64,000 nucleotides of DNA, taken from positions 111,734-175,733 of the forward strand of contig NZ_NTHN02000003.1 of assembly GCF_002300555.2 (NCBI RefSeq). Reading direction: 5' to 3'. The position numbers and the translations under genes are program-made. Shown here piece by piece: positions 23,654 through 32,743 of this stretch. The notes beneath the pieces were generated by a model. The model saw only the letters and a list, made by a program, of their open reading frames with translations, ran no database searches and was not told where the DNA came from. The stretch is from Alloyangia mangrovi (GTDB lineage: Bacteria > Pseudomonadota > Alphaproteobacteria > Rhodobacterales > Rhodobacteraceae). Position 1 is the stretch's first letter. Every line of letters begins with the position of its first letter.

Positions 23654-24901
23654 TCAGCGACCCGCGCGCGCCTCGATCCTCTTGAGGCGCAGCATCAGCA
23701 GGAAGGCCAGGCTGACCTCGATGAAGACACCACAGGCCAGCGGCAGCGGGGTTCCGTTGAACATCAACCCGACGGGCACCGCGAGCCCCACGGCGATCAC
23801 CGTCGACAGGGCCCCGAGCAGCGATGAGGCGATCCCGGCGATATGCCCGACCGGCTCCATGGCGATGGCATTCACATTGCCCATGGTCAGCCCCATCATG
23901 AAAAAGACCGAGACCTGCCAGACAAGAAAGACCGCAAAGCCGGGCGCCCCGCTCAGCCCGCTTGCGAAGATCAGCGTCGCGATCCCCGACAGGACGATCT
24001 GCATCAGCAGGACCGCGGTCACGATCCGCCGCATCCCAAGGCGCCCCACGAGCTTGGCGTTGACGAAGCTGGCCGAGGCCGAAAAGACCGCCGCCCCGCC
24101 GAACCAGAGCGGGAAATAGGTCCCTTGGCCATAGCTGACGTCGTAGATCTGCTGCACCGAGGAGATCATCGAGAACATGCAGGCCGCCACCAGCGCCTGC
24201 ACGCCGATCGACACCTGGACCACCGGGTGAGCCATCAGCTCCTTGGTCGCGGCCCAGAGCGGGCCGGCGCGGAACGGCCGGCGACGCTCGCGCGGCAGCG
24301 TCTCGGGCAGGCGCATCGTCATCCAGAGGGCGATGACCGAGGCGAAGACGACAAAGGCAAGAAAGACCCCGCGCCAACCTGCCACGGCGATGATCAGCGT
24401 GCCGATGCTCGGCGCGACGGCTGGAAACAGGGTGAAGACCATCATTACGAAGGACATGATCTGCGCCATTCCGCGCCCGGCATAGACGTCGCGCACGATG
24501 GCCAGCGCCACGACCCGCGGCCCGGCCGCGCCGAGCCCCTGCAACATGCGCGCTGCCAGAACCAGCTCCAGCGTGTCCTCGCCCGCGGCGAGCAGAGCCG
24601 CGACGATATAGATGGCGATGCCGCCAAGGATCACCGGTTTGCGCCCAAATGTGTCGGACAGCGGCCCGGTGAACAGCGTGCCGATCCCCATGCCGAAGAC
24701 GAAGCTGGTCACCACCAGCTGCGCCCGGTTGAGATCGTCCGGCGTAAGCTCCTCGCCGATCTGCGGCAGGGCGGGCAGCATCGCATCAACAGAAAAGGCG
24801 ATGGTCGCGAACATGGCCGCAAGCAGGGCGATGAATTCAAAGCGGCCGGGGCCCTTGGACGCGCGCGGCGCGGCTGCGGGATCGGAGGAGGTCATGGTCA
24901 T
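23654..24901 (-). CDS. MFS multidrug effflux transporter, Bcr/CflA type
   Basis: 415-residue, 12-helix major facilitator. The start at 24901 reads MTMTSSDPAAAPRASKGPGR; a second ATG lies 6 bp later and the open frame continues upstream without support. The motif-A loop is visible as GPLSDTFGRKPVILGG, and DAMLPALPQIGEEL with NRAQLVVTSFVFGMGIGTLF is typical of the Bcr/CflA drug-resistance subfamily (DHA1). It likely exports drugs or metabolites such as cysteine; the substrate is unknown. Confidence 0.88.
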   Translation of the reverse strand: MTMTSSDPAAAPRASKGPGRFEFIALLAAMFATIAFSVDAMLPALPQIGEELTPDDLNRAQLVVTSFVFGMGIGTLFTGPLSDTFGRKPVILGGIAIYIVAALLAAGEDTLELVLAARMLQGLGAAGPRVVALAIVRDVYAGRGMAQIMSFVMMVFTLFPAVAPSIGTLIIAVAGWRGVFLAFVVFASVIALWMTMRLPETLPRERRRPFRAGPLWAATKELMAHPVVQVSIGVQALVAACMFSMISSVQQIYDVSYGQGTYFPLWFGGAAVFSASASFVNAKLVGRLGMRRIVTAVLLMQIVLSGIATLIFASGLSGAPGFAVFLVWQVSVFFMMGLTMGNVNAIAMEPVGHIAGIASSLLGALSTVIAVGLAVPVGLMFNGTPLPLACGVFIEVSLAFLLMLRLKRIEARAGR

Positions 24902-25089
24902 CAAGGTCTCGACAGAAAACCCCCGCGGCCCCGGGGGACGCGAGGGGAGGGAGGAGAGGGGCGTTCCGCTCTGACCTAGCGGCAAATGTGGCGTAGCGGA
25001 ACCCGCCGCGCGACCCGATCCCCGCACAGAGCGCCCGCGCCCCACGCACAGGCGTAGGCAAGAGCCCGCCGTGGTTGCCGCGGGCCCGC

Positions 25090-25723
25090 TCAGACCTGGG
25101 CGCGAATTTCCTCGATCACCCGCAGCCAAAGCTCGGTCGGCTGGGCGCCGGGCACCGCATGTTGGCCGGCCACCACGAAGGTCGGCACCGCCTGCACCCC
25201 CATACCGCGAGCCGAGGCGTCCATCTCCTGGATTTCACGCCGGTCGGCGTCGGAAGCCAGCAGCCGCTGAACAACCGAGCCGTCCATGCCGGAGCTGTCG
25301 GCGATATCCGCCAGAACCTCGGCCTCGCCGATGTCGCGCCCGTCAACGAAATAAGCGCGGAACAGCGCGGAAACGACCGCCGTCTGCACGCCTTCGACCC
25401 CCGCCCAATGAATGAGCCGATGCGCGTCAATCGTCGAGGGCGTGGTCTTGATCTTGTCGAGATTGATCTCGAGCCCGGCGTCCGCGGCCCTGCCGGCGAC
25501 GGGCATATAGGCCTGCACTGCACCCTCCTTACCGCCGAATTTCGCCTCGAGATAGGCGCGGCGGTCCATGCCCCCCCACGGGCATTTCCGGGTTCAGCAT
25601 GAAGGGACGCCAGCGGATGGTGAAGGGATGGTCCGGCTGCTCCAGCAGCGCGCGGTCCAGAAGGCCCTTGCCAATGTAGCACCAGGGGCAGATCGGGTCA
25701 GAAAATATGTCAAGCGTGGTCAT
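25090..25723 (-). pseudogene. DsbA family oxidoreductase (FrnE-like), frameshifted in this sequence
   Basis: Thioredoxin-fold protein. The start at 25723 reads MTTLDIFSDPICPWCYIGKG, with the CPWC active site at residues 12–15; it has no signal peptide, so it is cytoplasmic like FrnE. The second part, from 25569, reads MDRRAYLEAKFGGKEGAVQA and later GMGVQAVPTFVVAGQHAVPG with the cis-proline loop. The two frames join across seven C (25571–25577); six restores NPEMPVGGMDRRAYLEAKFG and a 210-residue protein. Its role would be thiol–disulfide exchange; the partner is unknown. Confidence 0.88.
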
Positions 25724-25853
25724 GAAAAGTCCGTCCTTTGCCGCCTCATAACAGGCAGGACGCGGCTTGGCGACAGGCTCCAGCCCAGAAATAAAGCATT
25801 TCGGCTCCCCCCGAAACACCCCAAGCGCGCCGCCCCCGGATGATCCCCCATCT

Positions 25854-25911
25854 TCTTCTAGGTGCAAATATCCCGGGGGTGAGGCCGCAGGCCGAGGGGG
25901 CAGCGCCCCCT
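25854..25911 (+). repeat. Dispersed intergenic repeat, copy 2
   Basis: Begins TCTAGGTGCAAATATCCC, matching copy 1 (10219) at 16 of 18 positions, has an extra GAGGCCGCAGGCC insert, and ends in GGGGGCAGCGCCCCC. It lies in the 201-bp gap between the DsbA-like gene and mmsB, which holds nothing else recognisable. Confidence 0.7.
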
Positions 25912-25924
25912 CGAGCGCCACCTC

Positions 25925-26797
25925 TCAATCGCGCCCGCGCGCCTCGAACCGCGGCAGCATGGCCGAGAAATCCCGGCCGCGACCGTCCTCGTCCTCGACG
26001 AAGGCCCTGTAGAGCTCCAACGCCCGCGCGCCCATGGGCGTGTCGGCATCCGCCGCCTCCGCCGCCTGCTGCGACAGGCCAAGATCCTTGAGCATCAGTT
26101 CGGCGGCGAAACCGGGTTTGTAGCCATTATCTGCGGGCGATTGCGGGCCAACCCCGGGTGCCGGGCAGTAGGCGTTCATCGACCAGCTGTAGCCCGACGA
26201 GGTGGAGACCACGTCGAACATCGCCTCGCGCGACAGCCCCAGCTTGTCGGCCAGCGCAAAGGCCTCGCAGGTGGCGATCATGGTGACCCCGAGGATCATG
26301 TTGTTGCAGATCTTCGCCGCCTGTCCGTTGCCCGAGGGACCGCAGTGCACGGCCTTCTGCCCCATGATGTCAAAGAGCGGTTTGGCGGTGGCAAAGGCCT
26401 CCTCGGAGCCGCCGACCATGAAGGTCAGCGTGCCTGCCGCCGCGCCGCCGATGCCGCCCGAGACCGGCGCGTCGAGCGCACCGAGGCCGGCGGCCGCGGC
26501 CCGCTCCGCCACCGCGCGGGCGCTCTCCACATCCACTGTCGAGCAATCGAGCAGCACCGCGCCGGGCGCCATCGCCGGGAGGATTTCCGCCGCCACGTCG
26601 CGCAGGATCGCGCCATTGGGCAGCATGGTGATCACCACCTCGGCGCCCGTTGCCGCCTCTGCCGCCGATCCCGCCTGCGCGGCGCCCGGGACAGTTACCC
26701 CCGCCACGTCAAAGCCGGTCACCTCATGGCCTGCCGCGATCAGATTCGCCGCCATGGGCGCGCCCATGTTGCCCAGCCCGATAAAGCCGATTTTCAT
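25925..26797 (-). CDS. mmsB: 3-hydroxyisobutyrate dehydrogenase
   Basis: 290-residue NAD-dependent enzyme oxidising 3-hydroxyisobutyrate to methylmalonate semialdehyde in valine breakdown. The Rossmann motif is GFIGLGNMGAPMAANLI at the N-terminus, the substrate loop is APVSGGIGGAAAGTLTFMVG near residue 120, and the catalytic lysine lies in NGQAAKICNNMILG near residue 170. GGGAGGAG precedes the ATG. Last gene of a three-gene minus-strand operon with the hydrolase and dehydrogenase of the same pathway. Confidence 0.95.
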   Translation of the reverse strand: MKIGFIGLGNMGAPMAANLIAAGHEVTGFDVAGVTVPGAAQAGSAAEAATGAEVVITMLPNGAILRDVAAEILPAMAPGAVLLDCSTVDVESARAVAERAAAAGLGALDAPVSGGIGGAAAGTLTFMVGGSEEAFATAKPLFDIMGQKAVHCGPSGNGQAAKICNNMILGVTMIATCEAFALADKLGLSREAMFDVVSTSSGYSWSMNAYCPAPGVGPQSPADNGYKPGFAAELMLKDLGLSQQAAEAADADTPMGARALELYRAFVEDEDGRGRDFSAMLPRFEARGRD

Positions 26798-26839
26798 ATC
26801 TGTCTCCTCCCCTAAACTCCGGTGCCCGATGCCATAGGC

Positions 26840-27871
26840 TCAGAGCGCCAGCTCGTCCTCTCCCAGCGGCGCCAGCAGTGCCGCAACCCGCTCCTCCGGC
26901 ACGCCGCCGAGCGGCAGGCTCCAGCGCGGAGTGCGGTCCTTGTCGATAAGCTGCGCGCGCACCCCTTCGAGGAAATCGCCCTGCTGCATGATACGATGCG
27001 CGACGCGGTACTCCTGCGCCAGCGCCGCCCTGATGTCTTCGGGCGCCCGGCCGAGCCGGTCCAGCATCGCCAGCGTGACTGCCATCGAGAGCGGCGAATT
27101 GCGCCGAACCTGCTTCAGCGCCGCCTGCGCCAGGTCGCTCTCGGCCGAGGCCAGCGCCGCCTCGATCGCCCCGAGGTCACCAGAGGAATAGAGCGCGTCA
27201 ATCTCGGCTTGCGCCTGCGCCATCGGGCTTGCCGGGGCAGGGCGCGCGGCCTCTTCCAGCGCCGAGACTTCGCCGGTCTCGATCAGCCGGTCTTTGACCA
27301 GCGGCCAGCTCTCCTCGGGCATGAAGAGATCGGCAAACCCCGCGTGGATCGCATCCCCGGGCCCCATCCGCGCGGCGGTCAGCGCGAGATGCGCGCCGAG
27401 CCTGCCCGGCGCCCGTGCCAGCAGGTAGGAGCCGCCCACGTCCGGCACGAATCCGATGCCGCATTCGGGCATGGCCACCTGCGCGCTCTCGCCGACCACC
27501 CGGTGCGAACAATGCCCGCCAAGCCCGACACCGCCGCCCATGATGAACCCATGCATGAAGGCAACGATAGGCTTGGGGTATGCGGCGAGCTTGGCGTTCA
27601 TCCGGTACTCGTCGGCCCAGAAGCGGCGGCCGAAGTCCAGGTCACCGCCGAGCCCGCGTCGGTACATTTCCGCGATGTCGCCCCCGGCGCAGAAGGCGCG
27701 CTCGCCTGTCGCGTCGAGGATCACCAGCGCCACCTCCGGGTCCTCGGCCCAGGCGTCGAGCGCCTTTTCGGCCTCGAGGCACATCTCCCAGCTCAGCGCG
27801 TTGAGCGCCTTGGGACGGGTGAGGGTGATATGGCCGGCGCGGCCGGTCTTGCGGGTCAGGATATCGGTCAT
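26840..27871 (-). CDS. 3-hydroxyisobutyryl-CoA hydrolase
   Basis: 343-residue crotonase-fold thioesterase that releases 3-hydroxyisobutyrate from its CoA ester, the step before MmsB. Visible: RPKALNALSWEMCLEAEKAL near residue 20, the oxyanion hole ERAFCAGGDIAEMYRRG near residue 58, and PECGIGFVPDVGGSYLLARA with the glutamate/aspartate pair typical of HIBCH rather than hydratases. The C-terminal EGVRAQLIDKDRTPRWSL is the family's end domain. Its start overlaps the stop of the upstream acyl-CoA dehydrogenase (27868–27871). Confidence 0.93.
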   Translation of the reverse strand: MTDILTRKTGRAGHITLTRPKALNALSWEMCLEAEKALDAWAEDPEVALVILDATGERAFCAGGDIAEMYRRGLGGDLDFGRRFWADEYRMNAKLAAYPKPIVAFMHGFIMGGGVGLGGHCSHRVVGESAQVAMPECGIGFVPDVGGSYLLARAPGRLGAHLALTAARMGPGDAIHAGFADLFMPEESWPLVKDRLIETGEVSALEEAARPAPASPMAQAQAEIDALYSSGDLGAIEAALASAESDLAQAALKQVRRNSPLSMAVTLAMLDRLGRAPEDIRAALAQEYRVAHRIMQQGDFLEGVRAQLIDKDRTPRWSLPLGGVPEERVAALLAPLGEDELAL

Positions 27872-29010
27872 CGGTTTCCGATCAGGCTGCGCGCGGTGAT
27901 CAAACGCATGATTTCATTGGTGCCCTCGAGGATCTGGTGCACCCGCAGATCCCGCACCAGCTTCTCGATCCCGTAATCCGCCAGATAGCCGTAGCCCCCA
28001 TGAAGCTGCAGGCACTGGTCGACCACCTTCGAGCCCGCCTCGGTGACGAACTTCTTGGCCATGGCGCAGAACTTGGTGGCATCGGCGGCGCCGGTGTCCA
28101 GCTTCCAGGCCGCCTGGCGCAGGAAGACGCGCGCCGCCTGCAGCTCGATCTCCATGTCGGCAAGCCGGAACTGCAGGGCCTGGAACTGGTCGATGCTGGT
28201 GCCGAACGCCTTGCGCTCGGCCATGTAGCCCAGCGTGGCATCCAGCGCCGCCTGCGCCGCGCCGAGCGAGCAGGCCGAGATATTGAGCCGCCCGCCGTCG
28301 AGCCCGGCCATGGCATAGCGGAACCCCTTGCCCTCCTCGCCGAGGAGGTTGCCGAGCGGCACCTCGCAGCCGTCGAGCTGCACCTGCCGGGTCGGCTGGC
28401 TCTTCCAGCCCATCTTGTCCTCGAGCCCGCCGAAGCTGAGCCCCGGCGTGCCATCCTCGACGAGGATCGCCGAGATGCCCCTGGGCCCGTCCTCGCCGGT
28501 GCGGCACATGACCAGATAGGCGTCCGAATAGCCGCCCCCCGAGATGAAGGCCTTGGTGCCATTGAGCCGGTAGCTGTCGTTGCTCTTCTCGGCCTTCGTG
28601 CGCAGCGCCGCGGCGTCCGAGCCGGAGCCCGGCTCGGTCAGGCAGTAGGACAGGACCTTCTCCATCGTCAGCGCCCCTGGCAGTACCCGTGCCTTGAGCT
28701 CACCCGAGCCGTAGGCGTCGATCATCTTGGCGCACATGTTGTGGATCGACAGGAAGGCCGCCACCGAGGGGCAGGCCATGCTGAGGGCCTCGAAGACCAG
28801 CGTCGCGTCGAGCCGGGTCAGCCCCGAGCCGCCGCTGTCCTCGGACACGTAGAGCCCGCCGAAGCCCAGTTCTGCCAGCTTCGGCCAGAGATCGCGCGGG
28901 ATCGTGCCCGCCGTTTCCCAGTCGCGGGCGAAGGGCGCGATATGCTCCTGCCCGAAGGCCTTCGCCATATCGAAGATCGCCTGCTGCTCCTCGCTCGGTG
29001 CAAACTCCAT
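27868..29010 (-). CDS. Isobutyryl-CoA dehydrogenase (acyl-CoA dehydrogenase family)
   Basis: 380-residue FAD enzyme. Family signatures are visible: CLTEPGSGSDAAALRTKAEK near residue 127, KAFISGGGYSDAYLVMCRTG, and near the C-terminus HGGYGYLADYGIEKLVRDLR with the catalytic glutamate in HQILEGTNEIMRLI. Its neighbours (hydroxyisobutyryl-CoA hydrolase and mmsB) make isobutyryl-CoA, from valine, the likely substrate, although the fold alone would allow other short-chain acyl-CoAs. First gene of the operon; a TetR-like palindrome lies 47 bp upstream of its start. Confidence 0.92.
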   Translation of the reverse strand: MEFAPSEEQQAIFDMAKAFGQEHIAPFARDWETAGTIPRDLWPKLAELGFGGLYVSEDSGGSGLTRLDATLVFEALSMACPSVAAFLSIHNMCAKMIDAYGSGELKARVLPGALTMEKVLSYCLTEPGSGSDAAALRTKAEKSNDSYRLNGTKAFISGGGYSDAYLVMCRTGEDGPRGISAILVEDGTPGLSFGGLEDKMGWKSQPTRQVQLDGCEVPLGNLLGEEGKGFRYAMAGLDGGRLNISACSLGAAQAALDATLGYMAERKAFGTSIDQFQALQFRLADMEIELQAARVFLRQAAWKLDTGAADATKFCAMAKKFVTEAGSKVVDQCLQLHGGYGYLADYGIEKLVRDLRVHQILEGTNEIMRLITARSLIGNR

Positions 29011-29056
29011 GGGGCCTCCCTTTCCCGATGCTTCCGGGGCCTCCCAACCCCGGAAA

Positions 29057-29070
29057 TGAACGTTTGTTCA
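29057..29070. promoter_or_regulatory. Candidate TetR-type operator of the valine operon
   Basis: TGAAC-GTTT-GTTCA is a perfect inverted repeat of 5-bp arms with a 4-bp spacer, 47 bp upstream of the isobutyryl-CoA dehydrogenase start. Its form resembles sites of TetR regulators that sense acyl-CoA; which regulator binds is unknown. Confidence 0.45.
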
Positions 29071-29107
29071 GAACATGGCGGGAATCGCGCGACGATGCAA
29101 GCCGCCG

Positions 29108-30277
29108 TCAGTGCGCCTCGCGCAGTGCGACAACCCGGCGGATCTCGTCCTCGACCTTGCCGAGCAGCACGGCGTTGTCGAATTTCGCCTCGGCGGTGGC
29201 GCGGGCGGCGCGAGACATGGCGGCACGGTCCGGAAGGTCGAGCACCTTGGCGATGGCCCCGGCAAAGCCGTCTTCGTCCCATTCCGGCACGAGAAAGCCG
29301 GTCTCGCCCTCTGTCACCGCCTCGGGGATGCCTGCGTGCAGGGTCGAGACGGTGATGCAGCCCGCGGCAAGCGCCTCCTGGATGGCGGTGGGCAGCCCCT
29401 CGGTGTTGCCGTTCTTGTCGGTGATCGAATGCTGCAGGAAGGTCTCGGTGGTCAGCAGGTGCTCGCGCACCGCCTCATGCGGCAGCGCGCCGGTGAATGT
29501 GACCTGATCCGCGACACCAAGCTCGGCGGCCAGCGCCTTGCAGGGCTCCAGCAGCGGGCCATCCCCGATGAAGGTCAGATGGGCCTCGCGGCCTCTGGCG
29601 GCGGCGGCAAAGGCGCGCAGGGTGATCTGCGGCGCCTTCTTGTCGACCATGCGACCCACGGCAAGGCAGGATCCCGGCACCTTCGCACCCGGCACGAAGC
29701 GGCGCACATCGACGCCCGAGGGCACAACGTGGGAGTTGGGATGGGTGACGCCGTGTTTCGCGAGGTTGTCGAGCAGGAACTGCGAGACGGAAAAGACCCC
29801 ATCGAGGCGCGGCATCATCTTGCGGTAGCTCTTGACCCGTTGCGGCGAGGTCAGTGCGCGCGAGGCATCGGTGCCGCGGAAATAGGTGAAGACCGGCAGG
29901 TTCATCTCGTTGGCGAGCTTGGCCACGACGAGGGCCTGGGTGCCGAACTCGGCGAGGATCACCTCGACGCGCTGGTCGTGCAGCCACTCCATCAGCCTTG
30001 TGCGGTTGGCGCCGAAGGGCAGGCGGCCAGTGCCCTCGGTCAACGAGTTCCAGCCCATCGCCACCGGGGCGATCACCCTGTCCGAGATCGACAGCCTGGA
30101 GCGGCGCTCGAACAGCGGCTTGCCGTAGGGGTTCTTGCCGTTGAAGCGGCCGCAGAGCACCACGGTGTCGCCGCCGAAAATGCGCTCGATGTGGCGGTTG
30201 ATGAAGGTCTCGCCCGGCACATGGTAGTCGGAGGTGACGATGCAGGTCTTGAACTGGGGCTTCTCTGGGCGGCTCAT
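29108..30277 (-). CDS. Glycosyltransferase family 4 protein
   Basis: 389-residue GT-B glycosyltransferase. It starts MSRPEKPQFKTCIVTSDYHV. The C-terminal donor domain shows SGVDVRRFVPGAKV, VGRMVDKKAPQITLRAFAAA and the EX7E region NTEGLPTAIQEALAAGC near residue 295, as in exopolysaccharide or colanic-acid-type transferases. It probably adds a sugar to a cell-surface or secreted polysaccharide; neither donor nor acceptor can be read. No other polysaccharide genes lie beside it. AGATCCC before the ATG is not a strong ribosome binding site. Confidence 0.87.
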   Translation of the reverse strand: MSRPEKPQFKTCIVTSDYHVPGETFINRHIERIFGGDTVVLCGRFNGKNPYGKPLFERRSRLSISDRVIAPVAMGWNSLTEGTGRLPFGANRTRLMEWLHDQRVEVILAEFGTQALVVAKLANEMNLPVFTYFRGTDASRALTSPQRVKSYRKMMPRLDGVFSVSQFLLDNLAKHGVTHPNSHVVPSGVDVRRFVPGAKVPGSCLAVGRMVDKKAPQITLRAFAAAARGREAHLTFIGDGPLLEPCKALAAELGVADQVTFTGALPHEAVREHLLTTETFLQHSITDKNGNTEGLPTAIQEALAAGCITVSTLHAGIPEAVTEGETGFLVPEWDEDGFAGAIAKVLDLPDRAAMSRAARATAEAKFDNAVLLGKVEDEIRRVVALREAH

Positions 30278-30367
30278 GCGGGATCTCCCGGGGTCTTCTC
30301 GCCGCGCCTACATGCCTTTGATGGCCCCGCCGCGCAAGGGCGCCGGGGCCGGTGTCTCAGGTCCGGG

Positions 30368-31810
30368 TCATTCCCCGTAGGCCATGGCGGGCAGCCAGGT
30401 GGTCAGCGCCGGGAACTCGAAGACGATGAAGAGGCCCAGAAGCTGCAGCACCACGAAGGGAATGATGCCCTTGTAGATGTGCCCGAGGTTCACGCCCGGC
30501 GGGCAGACGCCCTTGAGGTAGAAGAGCGCAAAGCCCACCGGTGGTGTCAGGAACGAGGTCTGCAGGGTTACCGCCACGAGAATGGCGAACCAGACCACCT
30601 GCGGGTCGCGCACCTGGTCGAAGCCTGGCACCGCCAGCTCGAGCCCCTGGATGATCGGCAGCATCAGCGGCATGATGATGATGGTGATCTCGATCCAGTC
30701 GAGCAGGAAGCCGAGGCAGAAGACGATGAACAGGATGAAGGCGATCGTCAGGTAGGGGTTGTCGAAGGCCGAGAGCACCAGGTGCTGCACGATCTCGTCC
30801 CCGCCGAAGCGGCGCAGTACGAAGGCGAAGAAGTTCGCCGCCAGGAAGATGCCGGTGATGTAGCCCGCGGTGTTGAGCGTCGAGCGCGCCACCTCGCGGA
30901 ACACCTTCCAGTCGAGCTTGCGATTGACCAGCGCCAGGATCGTCGCGCCGAGCGCGCCAAGCCCGGAGGCTTCGGTCGGGGTGGCGATGCCGACGAAGAT
31001 CGAGCCGAGCACCAGCAGGATCAGGAACATCGGCGGCACTACGGCAAGCAGCACCTCCTTGACCTCTTCCATGCCCACCTTTCCGGACTTCTCCGGCGCC
31101 GGCATCGAAGAGGGCGAGATGAAGCCGTAGATCACGATGAAGACGATGTAGAGCGCGCCGAGGATGAGCCCCGGGAAGAGCGCCCCCATGAACAGGTCCC
31201 CGAGCGAGATCGCCAGCTGGTCCGACATGATCACCAGCATGATCGACGGCGGGATCAGGATGCCCAGCGTGCCGGCGCTGGCGATGGTCCCCGTCGCGAT
31301 GGGCTTGGAGTAGTTCTGCGCCATCATCGCCGGCAATGCCATCACCCCGAGCAGCGTCACCGAGGCTCCGATCACCCCGGTCGAGGCGGCGAGGATGATG
31401 CCGATCAGCAGCACGGTCAGCGAGAGCCCCCCGCGCAACGAGCCGAAGAGCTTCTGCATGGCGTGCATCATCCGCTGCGCCACGCCCGACTGGTCGAGCA
31501 TGAGACCCATGTAGATGAACATCGGCAGCGCCACGAGCACCGGGTTGTTGACGATATTGCCGAAGAGACGACCCGACAGCGCCAGAAGCCGGTTGTACTC
31601 GAGGCCGATGCGGTCGAACTCGATCACGTCCTTGAACTCGGCGCGGAACGGGTCGAGCAGGATCTGCGACAGGATCACGAAGATCAGGCTCACGCCGACC
31701 AGCGACATGGCAACGGGAATGCCGCGGAACAGCATGTAGATGAAGGTCAGGAACATCGCCGCGACGGCGATCTCGTTCAGCGTCAGGAATTGGCCGAGGA
31801 AGTGCAGCAT
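30368..31810 (-). CDS. dctM: TRAP transporter large permease (DctM)
   Basis: 480-residue inner-membrane protein with about 12 hydrophobic segments, the ion-coupled transport subunit of a TRAP importer. The start at 31810 (MLHFLGQFLTLNEIAVAAMF) lies 1 bp beyond the dctQ stop, so translation is coupled; the open frame extends 13 codons further without support. Typical stretches are SAGTLGILIPPSIMLVIMSD near residue 180 and TPTEASGLGALGATILALVN near residue 285. Works with DctQ and the DctP-type binding protein upstream. Confidence 0.94.
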   Translation of the reverse strand: MLHFLGQFLTLNEIAVAAMFLTFIYMLFRGIPVAMSLVGVSLIFVILSQILLDPFRAEFKDVIEFDRIGLEYNRLLALSGRLFGNIVNNPVLVALPMFIYMGLMLDQSGVAQRMMHAMQKLFGSLRGGLSLTVLLIGIILAASTGVIGASVTLLGVMALPAMMAQNYSKPIATGTIASAGTLGILIPPSIMLVIMSDQLAISLGDLFMGALFPGLILGALYIVFIVIYGFISPSSMPAPEKSGKVGMEEVKEVLLAVVPPMFLILLVLGSIFVGIATPTEASGLGALGATILALVNRKLDWKVFREVARSTLNTAGYITGIFLAANFFAFVLRRFGGDEIVQHLVLSAFDNPYLTIAFILFIVFCLGFLLDWIEITIIIMPLMLPIIQGLELAVPGFDQVRDPQVVWFAILVAVTLQTSFLTPPVGFALFYLKGVCPPGVNLGHIYKGIIPFVVLQLLGLFIVFEFPALTTWLPAMAYGE

Positions 31811-31811
31811 C

Positions 31812-32600
31812 TCAGCGCTCCTTACGCGCGAAGAGCCGCGCCACAACAATCACGATCACCGAGGCAACAAGCGCCAAGGCAATGGTCTTCTTCATTTCCC
31901 ACGGGCCGAACTCCAGATCGTCGAAGATCGCCGCGCGGGTCGCGGTGCGGATGCTGTCCACCTCGGGGTCGGTCACCATGAGCCAGCCGACGCAGGCGTA
32001 CCAGATGATCAGCTGGATCCCGAAGACGGTGGACGGCAGGGCGAAGAGCAGCTGCTTCCAGAGCAGCGGCCGGGTGAGCTGCGACAGGTGCCGCACGTAG
32101 GCCGACCAGATCGCCACCATGATCACGATGAAGCTGAGGTTCATCAGCGACTTCAGGATCCACAGGTTGTGCAGGCCGTTGGGGCTCGACGAGCCCTCGT
32201 CGGCGATGATGGCGGTGAGCGCGTAGTCCAGCGTCACGTCCCAGCACAGCAGGATGAAGGGGAAGAACAGCCAGACCAGCGCGATGATGTCGATGATCAG
32301 CCGCTTCTTCTTGGCGAAGTTGTCGTAGAAGATGTCGACCCGCACGTGGCTGCCGGTGGTCACCGCATAGGCGATGCCGATCAGCACGGCGACGCCGTAG
32401 AGCCACCATTGCAGGTCATCGAGCCAGGCCTGGTTGTGGCCCATCTGGCGCAACACCACCTGCGCGCAGATTGCGAGCATGAGAATGGGAAAGAGCCAGG
32501 CGAAGAGATTGGACAGGTGCACGATGAACCTGTCGCCCCGGTTCTGGTCCTTGCGTCCGATCTCTCCGGGGTCGGAGATGGCGACCTTGAAATCCTCCAC
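31812..32600 (-). CDS. dctQ: TRAP transporter small permease (DctQ)
   Basis: 262-residue membrane protein with four main helices, starting around residue 30 (LSNLFAWLFPILMLAICAQV). It is longer than the common 160–220-residue DctQ. Typical are GSHVRVDIFYDNFAKKKRLI and the surrounding helices. It lies between dctP and dctM. A hairpin–T-tract between dctP and dctQ should reduce its transcription relative to the binding protein. Confidence 0.9.
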   Translation of the reverse strand: MEDFKVAISDPGEIGRKDQNRGDRFIVHLSNLFAWLFPILMLAICAQVVLRQMGHNQAWLDDLQWWLYGVAVLIGIAYAVTTGSHVRVDIFYDNFAKKKRLIIDIIALVWLFFPFILLCWDVTLDYALTAIIADEGSSSPNGLHNLWILKSLMNLSFIVIMVAIWSAYVRHLSQLTRPLLWKQLLFALPSTVFGIQLIIWYACVGWLMVTDPEVDSIRTATRAAIFDDLEFGPWEMKKTIALALVASVIVIVVARLFARKER

Positions 32601-32666
32601 GGGCCTTGTCCTTTGTATTGCATGCCTTGTGGGATTTGCGCCGCGGCCTGAGGGCCTCGCGACGTG

Positions 32667-32700
32667 AAAACGGCGCGCCCCCGAAGGTTCTGGCGCGCCG
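32667..32700 (-). terminator. Attenuating terminator between dctP and dctQ
   Basis: On the minus strand CGGCGCGCC pairs with GGCGCGCCG (9 bp) and is followed by TTTTC. It sits inside the dctPQM operon, so it probably allows partial read-through and raises binding protein over permease. Confidence 0.75.
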
Positions 32701-32743
32701 AAAGGGGGCCGGGCGCGGGCGCCCGGCAGTCAGCCGTCTTGCC

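Noticed and set aside
29075..31981. 968-codon plus-strand frame over the glycosyltransferase and dctM
   Set aside because: Spans two well-defined minus-strand genes; low-complexity D/H/E/R-rich translation typical of shadow frames.
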